Source: DATAUD01 sp035511075
Lineage (GTDB): Bacteria; Verrucomicrobiota; Verrucomicrobiia; Limisphaerales; Palsa-1400
Reading direction: 5' to 3'
Assembly: GCA_035511075.1 (NCBI GenBank)
Contig: DATKFW010000132.1
Location: 62,001 to 126,000, forward strand
DNA: 64,000 bases
Every line of letters starts with the position of its first letter. Within the stretch, counting starts at the first letter, position 1. Of the stretch, positions 43,985-52,333 are shown piece by piece. Below the pieces are notes generated by a model. That model did not search any database. It was not told the origin of the DNA and worked only from the letters and a program-made list of their open reading frames with translations. A program made the position numbers and the translations under genes.

Positions 43985-45079
43985 GTGGCCGGGCTGCTCC
44001 TCGATAATGTGTCCAAACGTTTTGCCGGCCCCCGCGGCCAGAATGTCGGGGCCGTGTCAAATTTACACTTGACTGTCGAGCCCGGCGAATTTCTGGTCAT
44101 TGTCGGGCCGTCCGGTTGCGGCAAGACAACCACGTTGCGCTTGATCGCGGGTTTGGAAACGCCGGATTCGGGGGGCATTTGCCTGGAAGGCAGGCCGCTG
44201 GCGGGCGTGGCGCCCAGGGACCGCGACGTCGCAATGGTGTTTCAAAATCACGCGCTCCTGCCGCACTTGACCGTGTTTGAAAATCTCGCTTTTGGGCTGA
44301 TGTTGCGGCGCTTTCCCAAAGAGGAGATTGCCCGCCGTGTCCGTGCCGCGGCGGAAATGCTCGATCTGCCGGCGCTCCTGGAACGAAAACCGCCCGCGCT
44401 TTCAGGCGGCGAATGCCAGCGCGTTGCCCTCGGGCGCGCCCTGGTGCGGCAACCGCGGGTTTTTCTTTTTGACGAACCGTTGTCCAATCTCGACGCTCCC
44501 ATGCGCCTGCAACTCCGCGCGCAAATCGCCGCCATCCACCGTCGCGTGGGTGCGATGATGATCTATGTCACCCACGACCAGGCCGAGGCGATGGCGCTGG
44601 CGGACCGCGTCGCCGTGATGAAAGACGGCGCGTTGCAACAAGTATCGGCCCCCCTGGAGCTTTATCGGCGGCCGGCCAATCGATTCGTCGCCGGTTTTAT
44701 TGGATCCCCGCCGATGAATTTCTTTGAGGGCGCGATTGCTCAGACCAACGGAGAACTGGTTTTTCGGGGCGGATTTGAAGCGCCCGTGGATGCCGTCCGG
44801 GCAAAATCGTTGCAACTGGGCGCCAAGAGCCGTGTGACGCTGGGCCTGCGGCCGGAGCACATTGTCGAAGGGTCAAACTGCGGCGTGCCGGCGCTCGTGG
44901 AGCGGGCGGAGGCCACCGGCCTGGAAAATCTTATTTACTGTACCTGCAACGGCGCTTCCTTTGTCACCCGCCTGCCCGGCGCCCGGACCGCCAAATCGGG
45001 GGACATGCTGACGTTGCGGTTCGAGATGGAGCACGCCCATTTTTTTGATCCGGAAACAGGGGCAACGCTTGCCGGGTGA
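43985..45079 (+). CDS. ABC transporter ATP-binding protein (MalK/UgpC/PotA type)
   Basis: 364 residues from GTG 43985, chosen because GGAG lies eight bases before it; an earlier GTG at 43934 is possible. Walker A (GPSGCGKTT), Q loop (VFQNHALLPHLTVFENL), signature LSGGECQRVALGRAL, Walker B (FLFDEPLSNL) and switch His (VTHDQAEAM) are intact. The C-terminal TOBE domain (about 245-360) is of the type that regulates sugar, glycerol-phosphate or polyamine importers. The typical LSGGQ Gln is Glu here. No permease or binding protein lies beside it, so it probably serves components encoded elsewhere. Confidence 0.92.
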   Translation: MAGLLLDNVSKRFAGPRGQNVGAVSNLHLTVEPGEFLVIVGPSGCGKTTTLRLIAGLETPDSGGICLEGRPLAGVAPRDRDVAMVFQNHALLPHLTVFENLAFGLMLRRFPKEEIARRVRAAAEMLDLPALLERKPPALSGGECQRVALGRALVRQPRVFLFDEPLSNLDAPMRLQLRAQIAAIHRRVGAMMIYVTHDQAEAMALADRVAVMKDGALQQVSAPLELYRRPANRFVAGFIGSPPMNFFEGAIAQTNGELVFRGGFEAPVDAVRAKSLQLGAKSRVTLGLRPEHIVEGSNCGVPALVERAEATGLENLIYCTCNGASFVTRLPGARTAKSGDMLTLRFEMEHAHFFDPETGATLAG

Positions 45080-45084
45080 ATAGA

Positions 45085-46095
45085 TCAATCGGCCTGTTTG
45101 AGAATGCCTTCATAAAGAAAGAGCAGATACGCCGCTGTCAGCAGCCAGCCCAAAACGCGCGGCAACCGGCCAAACAATCCGATGCAGACAAGATGCACGA
45201 TGGTCGCGCCGCCCAGAATCAACACTCCGGTTTCAAAGAAGGGCGGCACAACAATCGGTTTGTAGAGCGCAAAGACGCCGATGCACAAGGGAATGCAGAC
45301 ATGCCCGTCCCCGATTTGCGACGTGTAAACAACCTCAGGCTGCCTTTTCCAGCCGTAGTAAAACGCCAGCAAGCCATTGGGCAGGACATCCAGCCAGCCG
45401 CTAAGCCATCCGATGTATTTCGCGCTGATAAATCCACTCTTGATCCCTGAAACCCAGTCCACCAGCCAATCGGTGCTCAGGTAAATTCCATAGGAGCAAA
45501 CCCCTAAAAGGGCCAAATCGACCGCCAGGAACCATCCAAAGGACCGGTTCTGGCGCACGTTGGTTTTGAGAACCTCGAACACGTGGAAACATTGCCAAAA
45601 CAGGAACAGCCCGATTAGGACAAGGCCGTCCAGGGCTCCGATTTGCCCGCGTCTTCCCAAAGCCCAGGCTGTGCCGGTGAAGAAAAAAACGGCAAAAAGC
45701 GTTAACAAGGTGGAAAGGCGGTTGAGGTGCGGCGTGTAGTCGGGTTCCTTTTTCTTTCGTTTCTTTTTCCCGCGCGCGGGCTTGTCGGCCATTCCCCACA
45801 GGGCGATTGGCAACCCGATCAAGAGGGTCAGGTTGGTGACATTGTTGACCAGGCAATTGGTCAGGACGGCGGCGCCGGAACCGCCTTGCTTCCCGAGAAC
45901 GAAGGCGAAAATGAGATTGCCCATCCCCGTGCAATAGGGCATGACCAACGTGCCCAGAACAGTCCCCTCAAACCCGTCCGCCGCCATCGATTCCAGGCGC
46001 CAGACCATTAGAAGGGACGCGGCCAGGAACACGACGATGAAAAACCACGGGGTTGCCAGACCGTGGTGTTCGATCCATGGCATGAACAGTTTCAA
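45085..46095 (-). CDS. Cation-exchanger-like (CaCA superfamily) membrane protein
   Basis: 336 residues with about ten hydrophobic segments and a basic cytoplasmic loop (KKKRKKKEPD, about 108-117). Two pseudo-symmetric alpha-repeats can be aligned by eye with Na/Ca exchangers: CTGMGNLIFAFVLG ... LTNCLVNNVTNLTLLIGL and LDVLPNGLLAFYYG ... GDGHVCIPLCIGVFAL. The Glu that usually binds the cation in GTSLPE is Asn in both. It may carry a different ion or work differently. It is the last gene of the MglA/roadblock unit, 14 bases after the roadblock gene. The alignment is by eye, and another fold is possible. Confidence 0.7.
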   Translation of the reverse strand: MKLFMPWIEHHGLATPWFFIVVFLAASLLMVWRLESMAADGFEGTVLGTLVMPYCTGMGNLIFAFVLGKQGGSGAAVLTNCLVNNVTNLTLLIGLPIALWGMADKPARGKKKRKKKEPDYTPHLNRLSTLLTLFAVFFFTGTAWALGRRGQIGALDGLVLIGLFLFWQCFHVFEVLKTNVRQNRSFGWFLAVDLALLGVCSYGIYLSTDWLVDWVSGIKSGFISAKYIGWLSGWLDVLPNGLLAFYYGWKRQPEVVYTSQIGDGHVCIPLCIGVFALYKPIVVPPFFETGVLILGGATIVHLVCIGLFGRLPRVLGWLLTAAYLLFLYEGILKQAD

Positions 46096-46109
46096 GCGGC
46101 TGCCGGGCG

Positions 46110-46589
46110 CTAGGGCTGTTTGCGAAAAATGGACGAGACGTCAAGCACGTTCATCGACACCAGATCGACGCTGGTGTCCGGCGCGCGTTCCTGCGCCCTT
46201 TGGAGCTGCTCCATGATGCGGCGGATGGTCTCGACGGCGTAATACTTGACAACACCGACGCTCTGGGTCGCCTTGAAAATGACGATCAAAAGCAGGTTTT
46301 CATCGATGTTGCAAAAGAGCAGGCTGTGGTGTTTGCCCTGCTGGTAAATGGACGCGAAATTTGGCTCGCCCAAGAGTTCGGCGATGGCCTGGGTGGCGCA
46401 AAACGAGCCGGCCGCCAGCGCCGAAATGGTCGTGGTGTCGAATCGGTCCACTGTCCCGCGCTGACTAACCAGCGGGCCGCCCTTATCGATGACCAGGGCG
46501 GCAGTGGCCTCGCTTTTGAGCAGCAATTGATCCAATGCTGCCTCAAGCGTATCGACATCTTCCTGGATGAGCGGCGGCAGGCCGGGCAT
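46110..46589 (-). CDS. Roadblock/LC7-domain protein (MglB-like)
   Basis: 159 residues. The roadblock fold is seen in the pattern of helix (LEAALDQLLLKSEATAALVIDKGGPLVSQRG), central helix (TTISALAAGSFCATQAIAELL) and strands (SLLFCNIDENLLLIVIF). MglB-type roadblock proteins act as GAPs and partners of the polarity GTPase MglA in Myxococcus and Thermus. It lies one base after the MglA gene, so it is very probably its partner. A short C-terminal tail (DTSVDLVSMNVLDVSSIF) is unusual. Confidence 0.88.
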   Translation of the reverse strand: MPGLPPLIQEDVDTLEAALDQLLLKSEATAALVIDKGGPLVSQRGTVDRFDTTTISALAAGSFCATQAIAELLGEPNFASIYQQGKHHSLLFCNIDENLLLIVIFKATQSVGVVKYYAVETIRRIMEQLQRAQERAPDTSVDLVSMNVLDVSSIFRKQP

Positions 46590-46590
46590 A

Positions 46591-47202
46591 TCAAGTAGTC
46601 TTTCGCGCGCTTTCGTTGATGTACTTGTTAAGCAGCAGACGGGTAATCATGTTTAACGCCTCGAATACCCCCTCGCACCTCGAAGCGCAGGACGGAAACG
46701 AAGGCACTTGCACTTCACGGTTGTTGAGAAGGAATTCCATATACTCGACGGGGGCGGCATTGGGAAGATCCCGCTTGTTGTATTGCAGGACATACGGAAT
46801 TTCCAATGAGTTGATTTTCAGGCTCTTGAGATTGTCCTGGAGATTTTGAAAGCTTTCGACGTTTTCCGCCATCTTGTCGTATTGGGAATCGGCGACAAAT
46901 ACAATGCCGTCCACCCCGCGCAGAACCAGTTGCCTCGTGGTGTTGTAAATGACCTGTCCTGGAACCGTGTAAAGTTGAAATTTCGTCTTGAAGCCCCGGA
47001 TCGCCACGGCTTCGATGGGCAAAAAGTCAAAAAAAAGCGTCCTGTCCGAACTAGTGGCCAGGGAGACCAGTTTGCCCTTTTCCGACACGCCCTGGACGTT
47101 GGCGTGGACTTGTTCCAGGTTGGTGGTCTTGCCTCCTTTGCCGGGGCCGTAATAGACGACTTTGACCTGCAGTTCCTTGGTGGCTTGATTGATAATGGCC
47201 AT
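46591..47202 (-). CDS. mglA: MglA-like Ras-family GTPase
   Basis: 203 residues with the P-loop GPGKGGKTT (19-27), RTLFFDFLP, the switch region (FQLYTVPGQVIYNTTRQLVL) and the NKRD guanine motif (142-145). MglA controls polarity and motility in Myxococcus; in other phyla its role is less known. The genes on both sides encode roadblock proteins, the type of partner expected. The MglA TVPGQ switch is retained. It is eight bases after the proline-rich roadblock gene. Confidence 0.93.
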   Translation of the reverse strand: MAIINQATKELQVKVVYYGPGKGGKTTNLEQVHANVQGVSEKGKLVSLATSSDRTLFFDFLPIEAVAIRGFKTKFQLYTVPGQVIYNTTRQLVLRGVDGIVFVADSQYDKMAENVESFQNLQDNLKSLKINSLEIPYVLQYNKRDLPNAAPVEYMEFLLNNREVQVPSFPSCASRCEGVFEALNMITRLLLNKYINESARKTT

Positions 47203-47210
47203 AATTCTGC

Positions 47211-49004
47211 CTATTGGTTGTGTTTAGCAAGTTGGTCGGCAACTCGCAGCAATGTCGCTTCCGGCAGGCTCTGACCCGGCTTGCCGAGAACGGCCAGGTG
47301 AAGCGTGCCAGCCGTGAATATGGCGCATCTCGCGGAATCAGTGTTTATCGTCACCGCCCTCAAGGCCCCCAATTTGATTTCCTCAGTGTAACTGGACATG
47401 CGGCCCAGAATCTGGGGCAGGAATGCGGCCAGCGTTTCTGACGTGAGCGGCGGCGACACCTGGCCGGCCACCAACAATCCATCGGCAGTGGCCAGCAGAC
47501 TTCCCGAGACGCCGGGGAGAGCGGCGATCTGCTCCGCGATCGCCTGGGGTGTCCATTCATCCCTTGGCGGTTGGCCGAAAAGTTCAGCCAAAACATCCCG
47601 CTTCGGGGCCGGGGGCGCTGGCGTGGCGACGGCAACCGGCGCCGCGGCAGCAGGCGCAGTCGCGGGTGCCGGCGCGGGGGCGGCGGTCTTGGCCAATCCT
47701 GCAAACAAATCGGGCAGTTCCTGGCCGAGGTTCACTTTCTTCTGCGGAGTCGCAACACGACGTTTTCCTATGAAAAGCGGAGCGATGACCTTCAGCGGCA
47801 ATTCCAATTCCACAGCCCCCTGGGACGACTGCTCTGCCGGCGGCGAGTCGAGCCAGCCGATCACTTCGCTCCATGCAAAAATCACACGCCCCGCCTTCAT
47901 CCCGGTTTCGAGCCGGGTCATGGGAATCACAACCGAAGCCCCGGCCAGGTTGGATTGTTCGATTTCCAGGCGAATTTCTTCCGGCCACGATTGGCAGATG
48001 GTTTCAACGGTCGTCACCAGCGTCTGGTCGTCGCCAACTGGCGCGGCCGGTTTGCGAGGTTGAGCCACCGGAGGCGGCGGCGGTGGTGGTGGCCGACGAG
48101 TCGCGAAGGGCAGGGGAGATGGGGCTCGCGGTGCCGCAGACGGCAACGGCGCGGGCGTCGGAGATTTCGGCTTGCGTGGAGGCATCACGGGCTTAGTCGA
48201 AGGCGCTGGCCTCGGCGGTGGGGCTGCCAGTGGCGGTGGCGCGGGCGGCGGAGCGGCAATCGGTGCCCGCAGTGGCGGAGCAGGTGGCGGCGGTGGTGGA
48301 GCGGCAATCGGCCTCGGCGTTGGGGGAGCGGGCGCGGGCGGTGGCGGCGCTAGGTGAGCGGGCGCTGGCGGCGGCGGAGCGGCCATCGGTGGCGGAGCGG
48401 GCGCGACCGCTTTCGGCGCAACGGGCGCCGGAGCAGCCGTCGGCGCGGATGGCGAACCTGAGATTGTCGGCTTGGCGTCCGCGCCCGGCGCCTTGCCGCC
48501 TTTGGGACCAAAAACGCCCGTCACTTCGTCCGGCACGTCGGTCACCTTTTGATGAGACCGCCTGGCAAACGCCGCGGGACCAATCGCCGCCAAAATCTGC
48601 GGGAGGGGCAAATCAATCAACGTGTCGTCTTGACTTAAATCATTCGAGAAGGTGCCAGGGAAGGCGCTCTGCCGCAATTGGGCAAGGCGAACCTTGACCG
48701 TTCCCGTGCCAAGCTGTTCGAGTGCGATGCGGACCGGGAGCGGGAAATTTCCGCCGGGGCGCGCCATGACCAGCGGCGCCACCGAAGCGGGCAAGCGCGC
48801 CAGGATATCGTTGAGAGGCAAATTCACCACATCGCCGACTTGCAAGGGAGCGGGAGACTGGCCGGAAGCGGGCTGATGAGTTGGAGCCGGGCCAGAAGAG
48901 GACGGGGCCGGTTGAGCGGGGGAGATGGGGATGGATTGGGCCGGGGCCGGGGCCGGCGGCGAAGTCTCCGACCTTGAAAACCATCTTTTAAGTGATTCAA
49001 ACAT
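47211..49004 (-). CDS. Proline-rich protein with roadblock/LC7 C-terminal domain
   Basis: 597 residues. A basic N-terminus (FESLKRWFSRSE) is followed by a Pro/Ser stretch and two copies of a small repeated element, VNLPLNDILARLP and IDLPLPQILAAIGP. A long, low-complexity Pro/Ala region covers about 170-330 (PP-rich). A domain with EIEQSNLAGASVVIPMTRLETGMKAGRVIFAWSE (about 350-430) comes next, and a roadblock domain (about 480-597, AIAEQIAALPGVSGSLLATADGLLVAGQ) ends the protein. It may be a scaffold that gathers MglA and membrane partners. It is the first gene of the unit. The repeats and low complexity make homology searches noisy. Confidence 0.75.
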   Translation of the reverse strand: MFESLKRWFSRSETSPPAPAPAQSIPISPAQPAPSSSGPAPTHQPASGQSPAPLQVGDVVNLPLNDILARLPASVAPLVMARPGGNFPLPVRIALEQLGTGTVKVRLAQLRQSAFPGTFSNDLSQDDTLIDLPLPQILAAIGPAAFARRSHQKVTDVPDEVTGVFGPKGGKAPGADAKPTISGSPSAPTAAPAPVAPKAVAPAPPPMAAPPPPAPAHLAPPPPAPAPPTPRPIAAPPPPPPAPPLRAPIAAPPPAPPPLAAPPPRPAPSTKPVMPPRKPKSPTPAPLPSAAPRAPSPLPFATRRPPPPPPPPVAQPRKPAAPVGDDQTLVTTVETICQSWPEEIRLEIEQSNLAGASVVIPMTRLETGMKAGRVIFAWSEVIGWLDSPPAEQSSQGAVELELPLKVIAPLFIGKRRVATPQKKVNLGQELPDLFAGLAKTAAPAPAPATAPAAAAPVAVATPAPPAPKRDVLAELFGQPPRDEWTPQAIAEQIAALPGVSGSLLATADGLLVAGQVSPPLTSETLAAFLPQILGRMSSYTEEIKLGALRAVTINTDSARCAIFTAGTLHLAVLGKPGQSLPEATLLRVADQLAKHNQ

Positions 49005-49069
49005 GGATCGACGTGGCGTATAGTGCCAGAATCAAATCGGCTTAGTCGACACCAAACTAAAGGCCGATT

Positions 49070-49089
49070 TTTCACAGAACGCTGTGAAA
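49070..49089. other. Perfect 8-bp inverted repeat (stem-loop)
   Basis: TTTCACAG and CTGTGAAA with a 4-base loop, in the 125-base gap between the LysR stop (49130) and the proline-rich gene start (49004), both minus strand. It may end transcription from the LysR gene, although the following bases are A-rich on the minus-strand transcript, not U-rich. Confidence 0.4.
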
Positions 49090-49129
49090 CAGGCTGTATA
49101 GCCATGCAGTATGGCGTCAAATGTGCAAA

Positions 49130-50014
49130 CTATCTCCCCGCGGCCTTGACCGCCGAGACAAATTGTTCGCCGCGCTGTGACAGAGGTGGAACGTACATGA
49201 CGCCCATGATCAGGGGCGGCAGACTCGGGCGGAAGGGCAGCAGCCTCAACCGCGGTCCGGCCAAACAGCGCAGCGGTGACGGCGCAATGGCTAGCCCGCG
49301 CCCCGCTTCAACGGCCGCTATCAGACTGGTCACGCTGTCATGTTCCTCGGCGACGACTGACTCAAAGCCAAACGGCCGGAAGATGTCCCGCAGCCACGCG
49401 TGATACTCGGGGTATTCGTCGCGCGAATAGCCGATCAATCGCTCGTCCTTTATTTGCCGCGCCGAAACGGCCCGCTTTTTTGCCAGCGGATGCGAGGCCG
49501 CCACCGCGCAGAAGATGGGATAGGTCGCCAATTTATCGAAGACCACGCCGCGCCACATCCGGCCGGCGGGCCGGACTCCCAGGGCAACGTCGATCTTCCG
49601 TTCCACCAGCTTTCGTCCGTACTCCTCCGTCGAGCAGTCGTGCAGGGCCACGCGTGTGCCGGGATGTTCCTGTTCGAATAATTTGAGCGCCCTGGGCAGA
49701 ATCTCCACGGTCAAGGAAGGCGCGTAGCCCACTTGCACCTGGCCGCGGGACCCTGTGGCCACGGCGCGGACGGCTTGCACGGCCTGCTGGCTCCGCAACA
49801 GGACGGCGCGCGCCTCGTTGAGAAAGATCTTCCCCGCTTCCGTCAACTCAACCGATTTGGCGGTTCGCTTGAACAGCTCGACTCCCAACTCCTCCTCCAG
49901 GTCCCGGATCTGGCGGCTCAGCGGCGGTTGCGAGACATGCAGGCGCGCCGCCGCCCGCGTCACGTTTTGCTCTTCCGCCACCGCCGCGAAATAGCGCAAA
50001 TGCCGAAGTTCCAT
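49130..50014 (-). CDS. LysR-family transcription regulator
   Basis: 294 residues: N-terminal helix-turn-helix (LRHLRYFAAVAEEQNVTRAAARLHVSQPPLSRQIRDLEEELG) and a C-terminal inducer-binding domain, in the style of the CatR/BenM/CbnR branch. It is divergent from pirin and azoR with a LysR-type dyad five bases before its start codon. It probably autoregulates and controls the pirin-azoR genes. The inducer may be an aromatic or electrophile (inference). Confidence 0.94.
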   Translation of the reverse strand: MELRHLRYFAAVAEEQNVTRAAARLHVSQPPLSRQIRDLEEELGVELFKRTAKSVELTEAGKIFLNEARAVLLRSQQAVQAVRAVATGSRGQVQVGYAPSLTVEILPRALKLFEQEHPGTRVALHDCSTEEYGRKLVERKIDVALGVRPAGRMWRGVVFDKLATYPIFCAVAASHPLAKKRAVSARQIKDERLIGYSRDEYPEYHAWLRDIFRPFGFESVVAEEHDSVTSLIAAVEAGRGLAIAPSPLRCLAGPRLRLLPFRPSLPPLIMGVMYVPPLSQRGEQFVSAVKAAGR

Positions 50015-50018
50015 TCCT

Positions 50019-50043
50019 TGAGTATACTTTGCGGGTATGCTCA
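50019..50043. promoter_or_regulatory. LysR-type operator (T-N11-A dyad)
   Basis: TGAG-T-ATAC-N7-GTAT-G-CTCA has eight of nine matched arm positions and contains the LysR consensus T-N11-A. It begins five bases upstream of the lysR start and lies about 70 bases before the pirin start, the expected position for the LysR protein to bind. Confidence 0.7.
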
Positions 50044-50112
50044 GTCAACCAACATAGTCTTTCCCCGGGGGTGCGCGGATGGGCTAAGGTTGATCAACGA
50101 AAGGACAATATT

Positions 50113-50808
50113 ATGATGACCATTCGAAAATCAGGGGAACGCGGCCACGCCAATCACGGCTGGCTGGATTCCTATCACACCTTCAGCTTTGCCGATTATT
50201 ATGATCCAAAGCATACGAACTTTCGCTCGCTGCGCGTCATCAATGAGGACTTTATCGCCCCAGGACGGGGCTTTGGGACGCACCCGCACAACGACATGGA
50301 GATCATCACCTACATCGTCAAAGGCGCCTTGCAGCACCGCGATTCGATGGGCAACTCGGCTGTGATGCGCGCCGGCGACATCCAGCGCATCAGCGCCGGC
50401 AGCGGCATCATGCACAGCGAGTTCAATGCCTCATCCGCCGAACCGGTTCATTTGCTGCAAATCTGGTTGATGCCGGACCAAAAGGGCGTCAAGCCGGGGT
50501 ACGTCGAAAAATCCTTCGCCACAGCGGAGCCGAACAAATTGCACTTGGCCACGTCCAAAACGGGCCGCGACGGTTCGATTCCGATAAACCAGGACGCTGA
50601 TCTCTATTTTTCCAGGCTGCTTGCGGGGAAAGAGGTTGACCTTGCCCTTGGACGGGGGCGCCATGCATGGCTCCAACTCATCGAGGGAGAACTCGACGCG
50701 AACGGCTCGCGCTTGACGGCGGGCGATGCCGCGGCCTTCAGCCAGAGCGAAACGCTGAAACTGTCGGCAGTTGACCCGGCGCACTTTCTTTTGTTCGCGT
50801 TGAACTGA
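50113..50808 (+). CDS. Pirin family protein (quercetinase-like cupin)
   Basis: 231 residues from ATG 50113 with AAAGGA upstream (the ATG at 50116 is also possible). The pirin N-terminus is clear: HANHGWLDSYHTFSFADYYDP, the metal-binding FGTHPHNDMEIITYIVKGALQHRDS and the AGSGIMHSEFNAS stretch supplying His and Glu ligands. The C-terminal cupin is less conserved. Bacterial pirins bind Fe and some open flavonols (YhhW); others act as redox cofactors. The gene is divergent from LysR and followed by azoR (53-base gap), suggesting a redox or aromatic-response regulon. Confidence 0.93.
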   Translation: MMTIRKSGERGHANHGWLDSYHTFSFADYYDPKHTNFRSLRVINEDFIAPGRGFGTHPHNDMEIITYIVKGALQHRDSMGNSAVMRAGDIQRISAGSGIMHSEFNASSAEPVHLLQIWLMPDQKGVKPGYVEKSFATAEPNKLHLATSKTGRDGSIPINQDADLYFSRLLAGKEVDLALGRGRHAWLQLIEGELDANGSRLTAGDAAAFSQSETLKLSAVDPAHFLLFALN

Positions 50809-50861
50809 TCGGCAAATGCGAATTACGACAAAACAATGCTGAATAACACCAGGACATCATC

Positions 50862-51491
50862 ATGAGCAAACTACTTCATATCGAATCGTCCCCGAGGGGA
50901 CAGCGATCCGCCTCGACCACGGTCACCCGGCATTTTCTTGAGGTCTATCGCGCCGAACATCCCGGCGATACGGTCGAGACCCTCGATCTTTGGCGGGCAG
51001 GCTTGCCGGAGTTCGATGGCACGACCCTCGAAGCCAAATACACCGTCATGCACGGCAAAAATCCGAGCGGCGACCAGGCCCGCGCCTGGCAGGTGGTCAC
51101 CAAAATCGCCGAGCATTTCAAGTCGGCCGACAAGTATGTCTTTTCGCTGCCGATGTGGAACTTCGGCATCCCCTACAAATTGAAACATTTCATCGATGTG
51201 CTGGTGCAGCCGGGGCTGACCTTCAGTTTCACGCCCTCTGAAGGTTACAAAGGACTAGTCACTGGCAAACCCGCCGTGGCGATCTACGCGCGTGGCGGCG
51301 CTTACGGCCCCGGTTCCGGCGCCGAAGGCTACGACAGCCAGAGCGCCTATCTCCGGCAAGTCCTCGGTTTCATTGGCATTACCGGCATTCAGGAGGTTTT
51401 TGTTGAACCGACGCTTGCCAGCGCGACAAGCAAGGACGAAGCGATCTCCGCCGCCTCGGCCAAAGTAGCCGCCCTGGCCGGAGCCTTTTGA
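50862..51491 (+). CDS. azoR: FMN-dependent NADH-azoreductase
   Basis: 209 residues, family length. Flavodoxin-like fold with FMN-binding SPRGQRSAST, LPMWNFGIPYKLKHFIDV and the ARGGAYGPG loop near the flavin. It reduces quinones and azo compounds with NADH in the cytoplasm. It follows pirin under the presumed LysR control. Such LysR-pirin-azoR sets are common. Confidence 0.94.
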   Translation: MSKLLHIESSPRGQRSASTTVTRHFLEVYRAEHPGDTVETLDLWRAGLPEFDGTTLEAKYTVMHGKNPSGDQARAWQVVTKIAEHFKSADKYVFSLPMWNFGIPYKLKHFIDVLVQPGLTFSFTPSEGYKGLVTGKPAVAIYARGGAYGPGSGAEGYDSQSAYLRQVLGFIGITGIQEVFVEPTLASATSKDEAISAASAKVAALAGAF

Positions 51492-51524
51492 GAAAAACGC
51501 CATTCAAAGGTGGCGAGCGCCTCG

Positions 51525-51920
51525 TCACTTGCGGTATTGCTCGTCGCTGACCTTTTCCATCCAGTCCACGACCTTCCCGTCCAGCGCTTCTTGAATCGCG
51601 ATGTGTGTCAAGGCTGTGGTTGGTGCGGCGCCGTGCCAGTGCTTCTCGCCCGGCGAAAACCACACCACATCACCAGGCCGAATTTCCTCGATTGGGCCGC
51701 CGGAGCGTTGCACCCAACCTGAACCGGAGGTTACGATCAAGGTCTGACCCAGCGGATGCGTGTGCCACGCGGTTCGCGCGCCAGGCTCAAACGTGACGAT
51801 TGCTCCGTTAACGCGCGCGGGATCTGTTCCTTTAAACGGTGAATCGATGCGCACAGTGCCAGTGAACCAATCGGCAGGGCCTTTGGTGGACGGTACTGAA
51901 CCATTTTTTCTAATTTCCAT
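51525..51920 (-). CDS. Cupin-domain protein
   Basis: 131 residues with a single cupin barrel: metal ligands in WHTHPLGQTLIVTSGSG (two His and Gln) and the second motif PGDVVWFSPGEKHWHGA. The C-terminal part (LTHIAIQEALDGKVVDWMEKVSDEQY) matches the family found with carboxymuconolactone decarboxylase genes. Function is unassigned; a small-molecule binding or oxidation role is likely. It converges on azoR and is upstream of nothing on its strand; the response regulator starts 413 bases away. Confidence 0.9.
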   Translation of the reverse strand: MEIRKNGSVPSTKGPADWFTGTVRIDSPFKGTDPARVNGAIVTFEPGARTAWHTHPLGQTLIVTSGSGWVQRSGGPIEEIRPGDVVWFSPGEKHWHGAAPTTALTHIAIQEALDGKVVDWMEKVSDEQYRK

Positions 51921-51925
51921 ATCTA

Positions 51926-52333
51926 TTAGTCCGGTGCGCGGACGTCCGAAAGCAACTTAAGGGCCTGAGCCACTGTCTCTGGGGTCGGCGGCTTGACAAG
52001 AAAAGATTTGGCTCCAAGTCGAATGGCTGTTTCACGGTCCCTTGGCTCCGCCGATGAGCTCAGAATAGCCACGGGGACACTCTTCAGCGAAGGCTGACTA
52101 TTGATCCACGCGAGCACCTCAAAACCATGGAGGGATGGGAGTTTCAAATCCAAAAAAATCAGTGAAGGAATGGGGTACGCCAATCGGTCACTGTATTTCC
52201 CGGAGCCTTGTAGATAATCCACCGCCTCCCGGCCATCAACTGCGACGTGCATGGTGTGGGTTGGAGGCAGCTTCAGCATCACTCGTTCCATAATGAACAC
52301 GTCATCCTCATTATCCTCGACAAGCAAAATCAT
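51926..52333 (-). CDS. Single-domain response regulator (Rcp1-like)
   Basis: 135 residues, receiver domain only: acidic pocket VEDNEDD, phospho-accepting Asp62 (FLDLKLP), conserved Ser/Thr in AILSSSAEPRD and Lys in FLVKPP. The style (a longer beta3-alpha3 region with 'P-x-LIFLDLKLP') is that of Rcp regulators paired with phytochrome-like kinases. Its ATG overlaps the stop of the PAS-PAS kinase, its evident partner. With no output domain it acts through another protein. Confidence 0.93.
   Translation of the reverse strand: MILLVEDNEDDVFIMERVMLKLPPTHTMHVAVDGREAVDYLQGSGKYSDRLAYPIPSLIFLDLKLPSLHGFEVLAWINSQPSLKSVPVAILSSSAEPRDRETAIRLGAKSFLVKPPTPETVAQALKLLSDVRAPD

Noticed and set aside
48066..48460. 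Gly/Arg-rich ORFs antisense to the proline-rich protein
   Set aside because: They are the complement of Pro/Ala codons; low complexity and no start signals.
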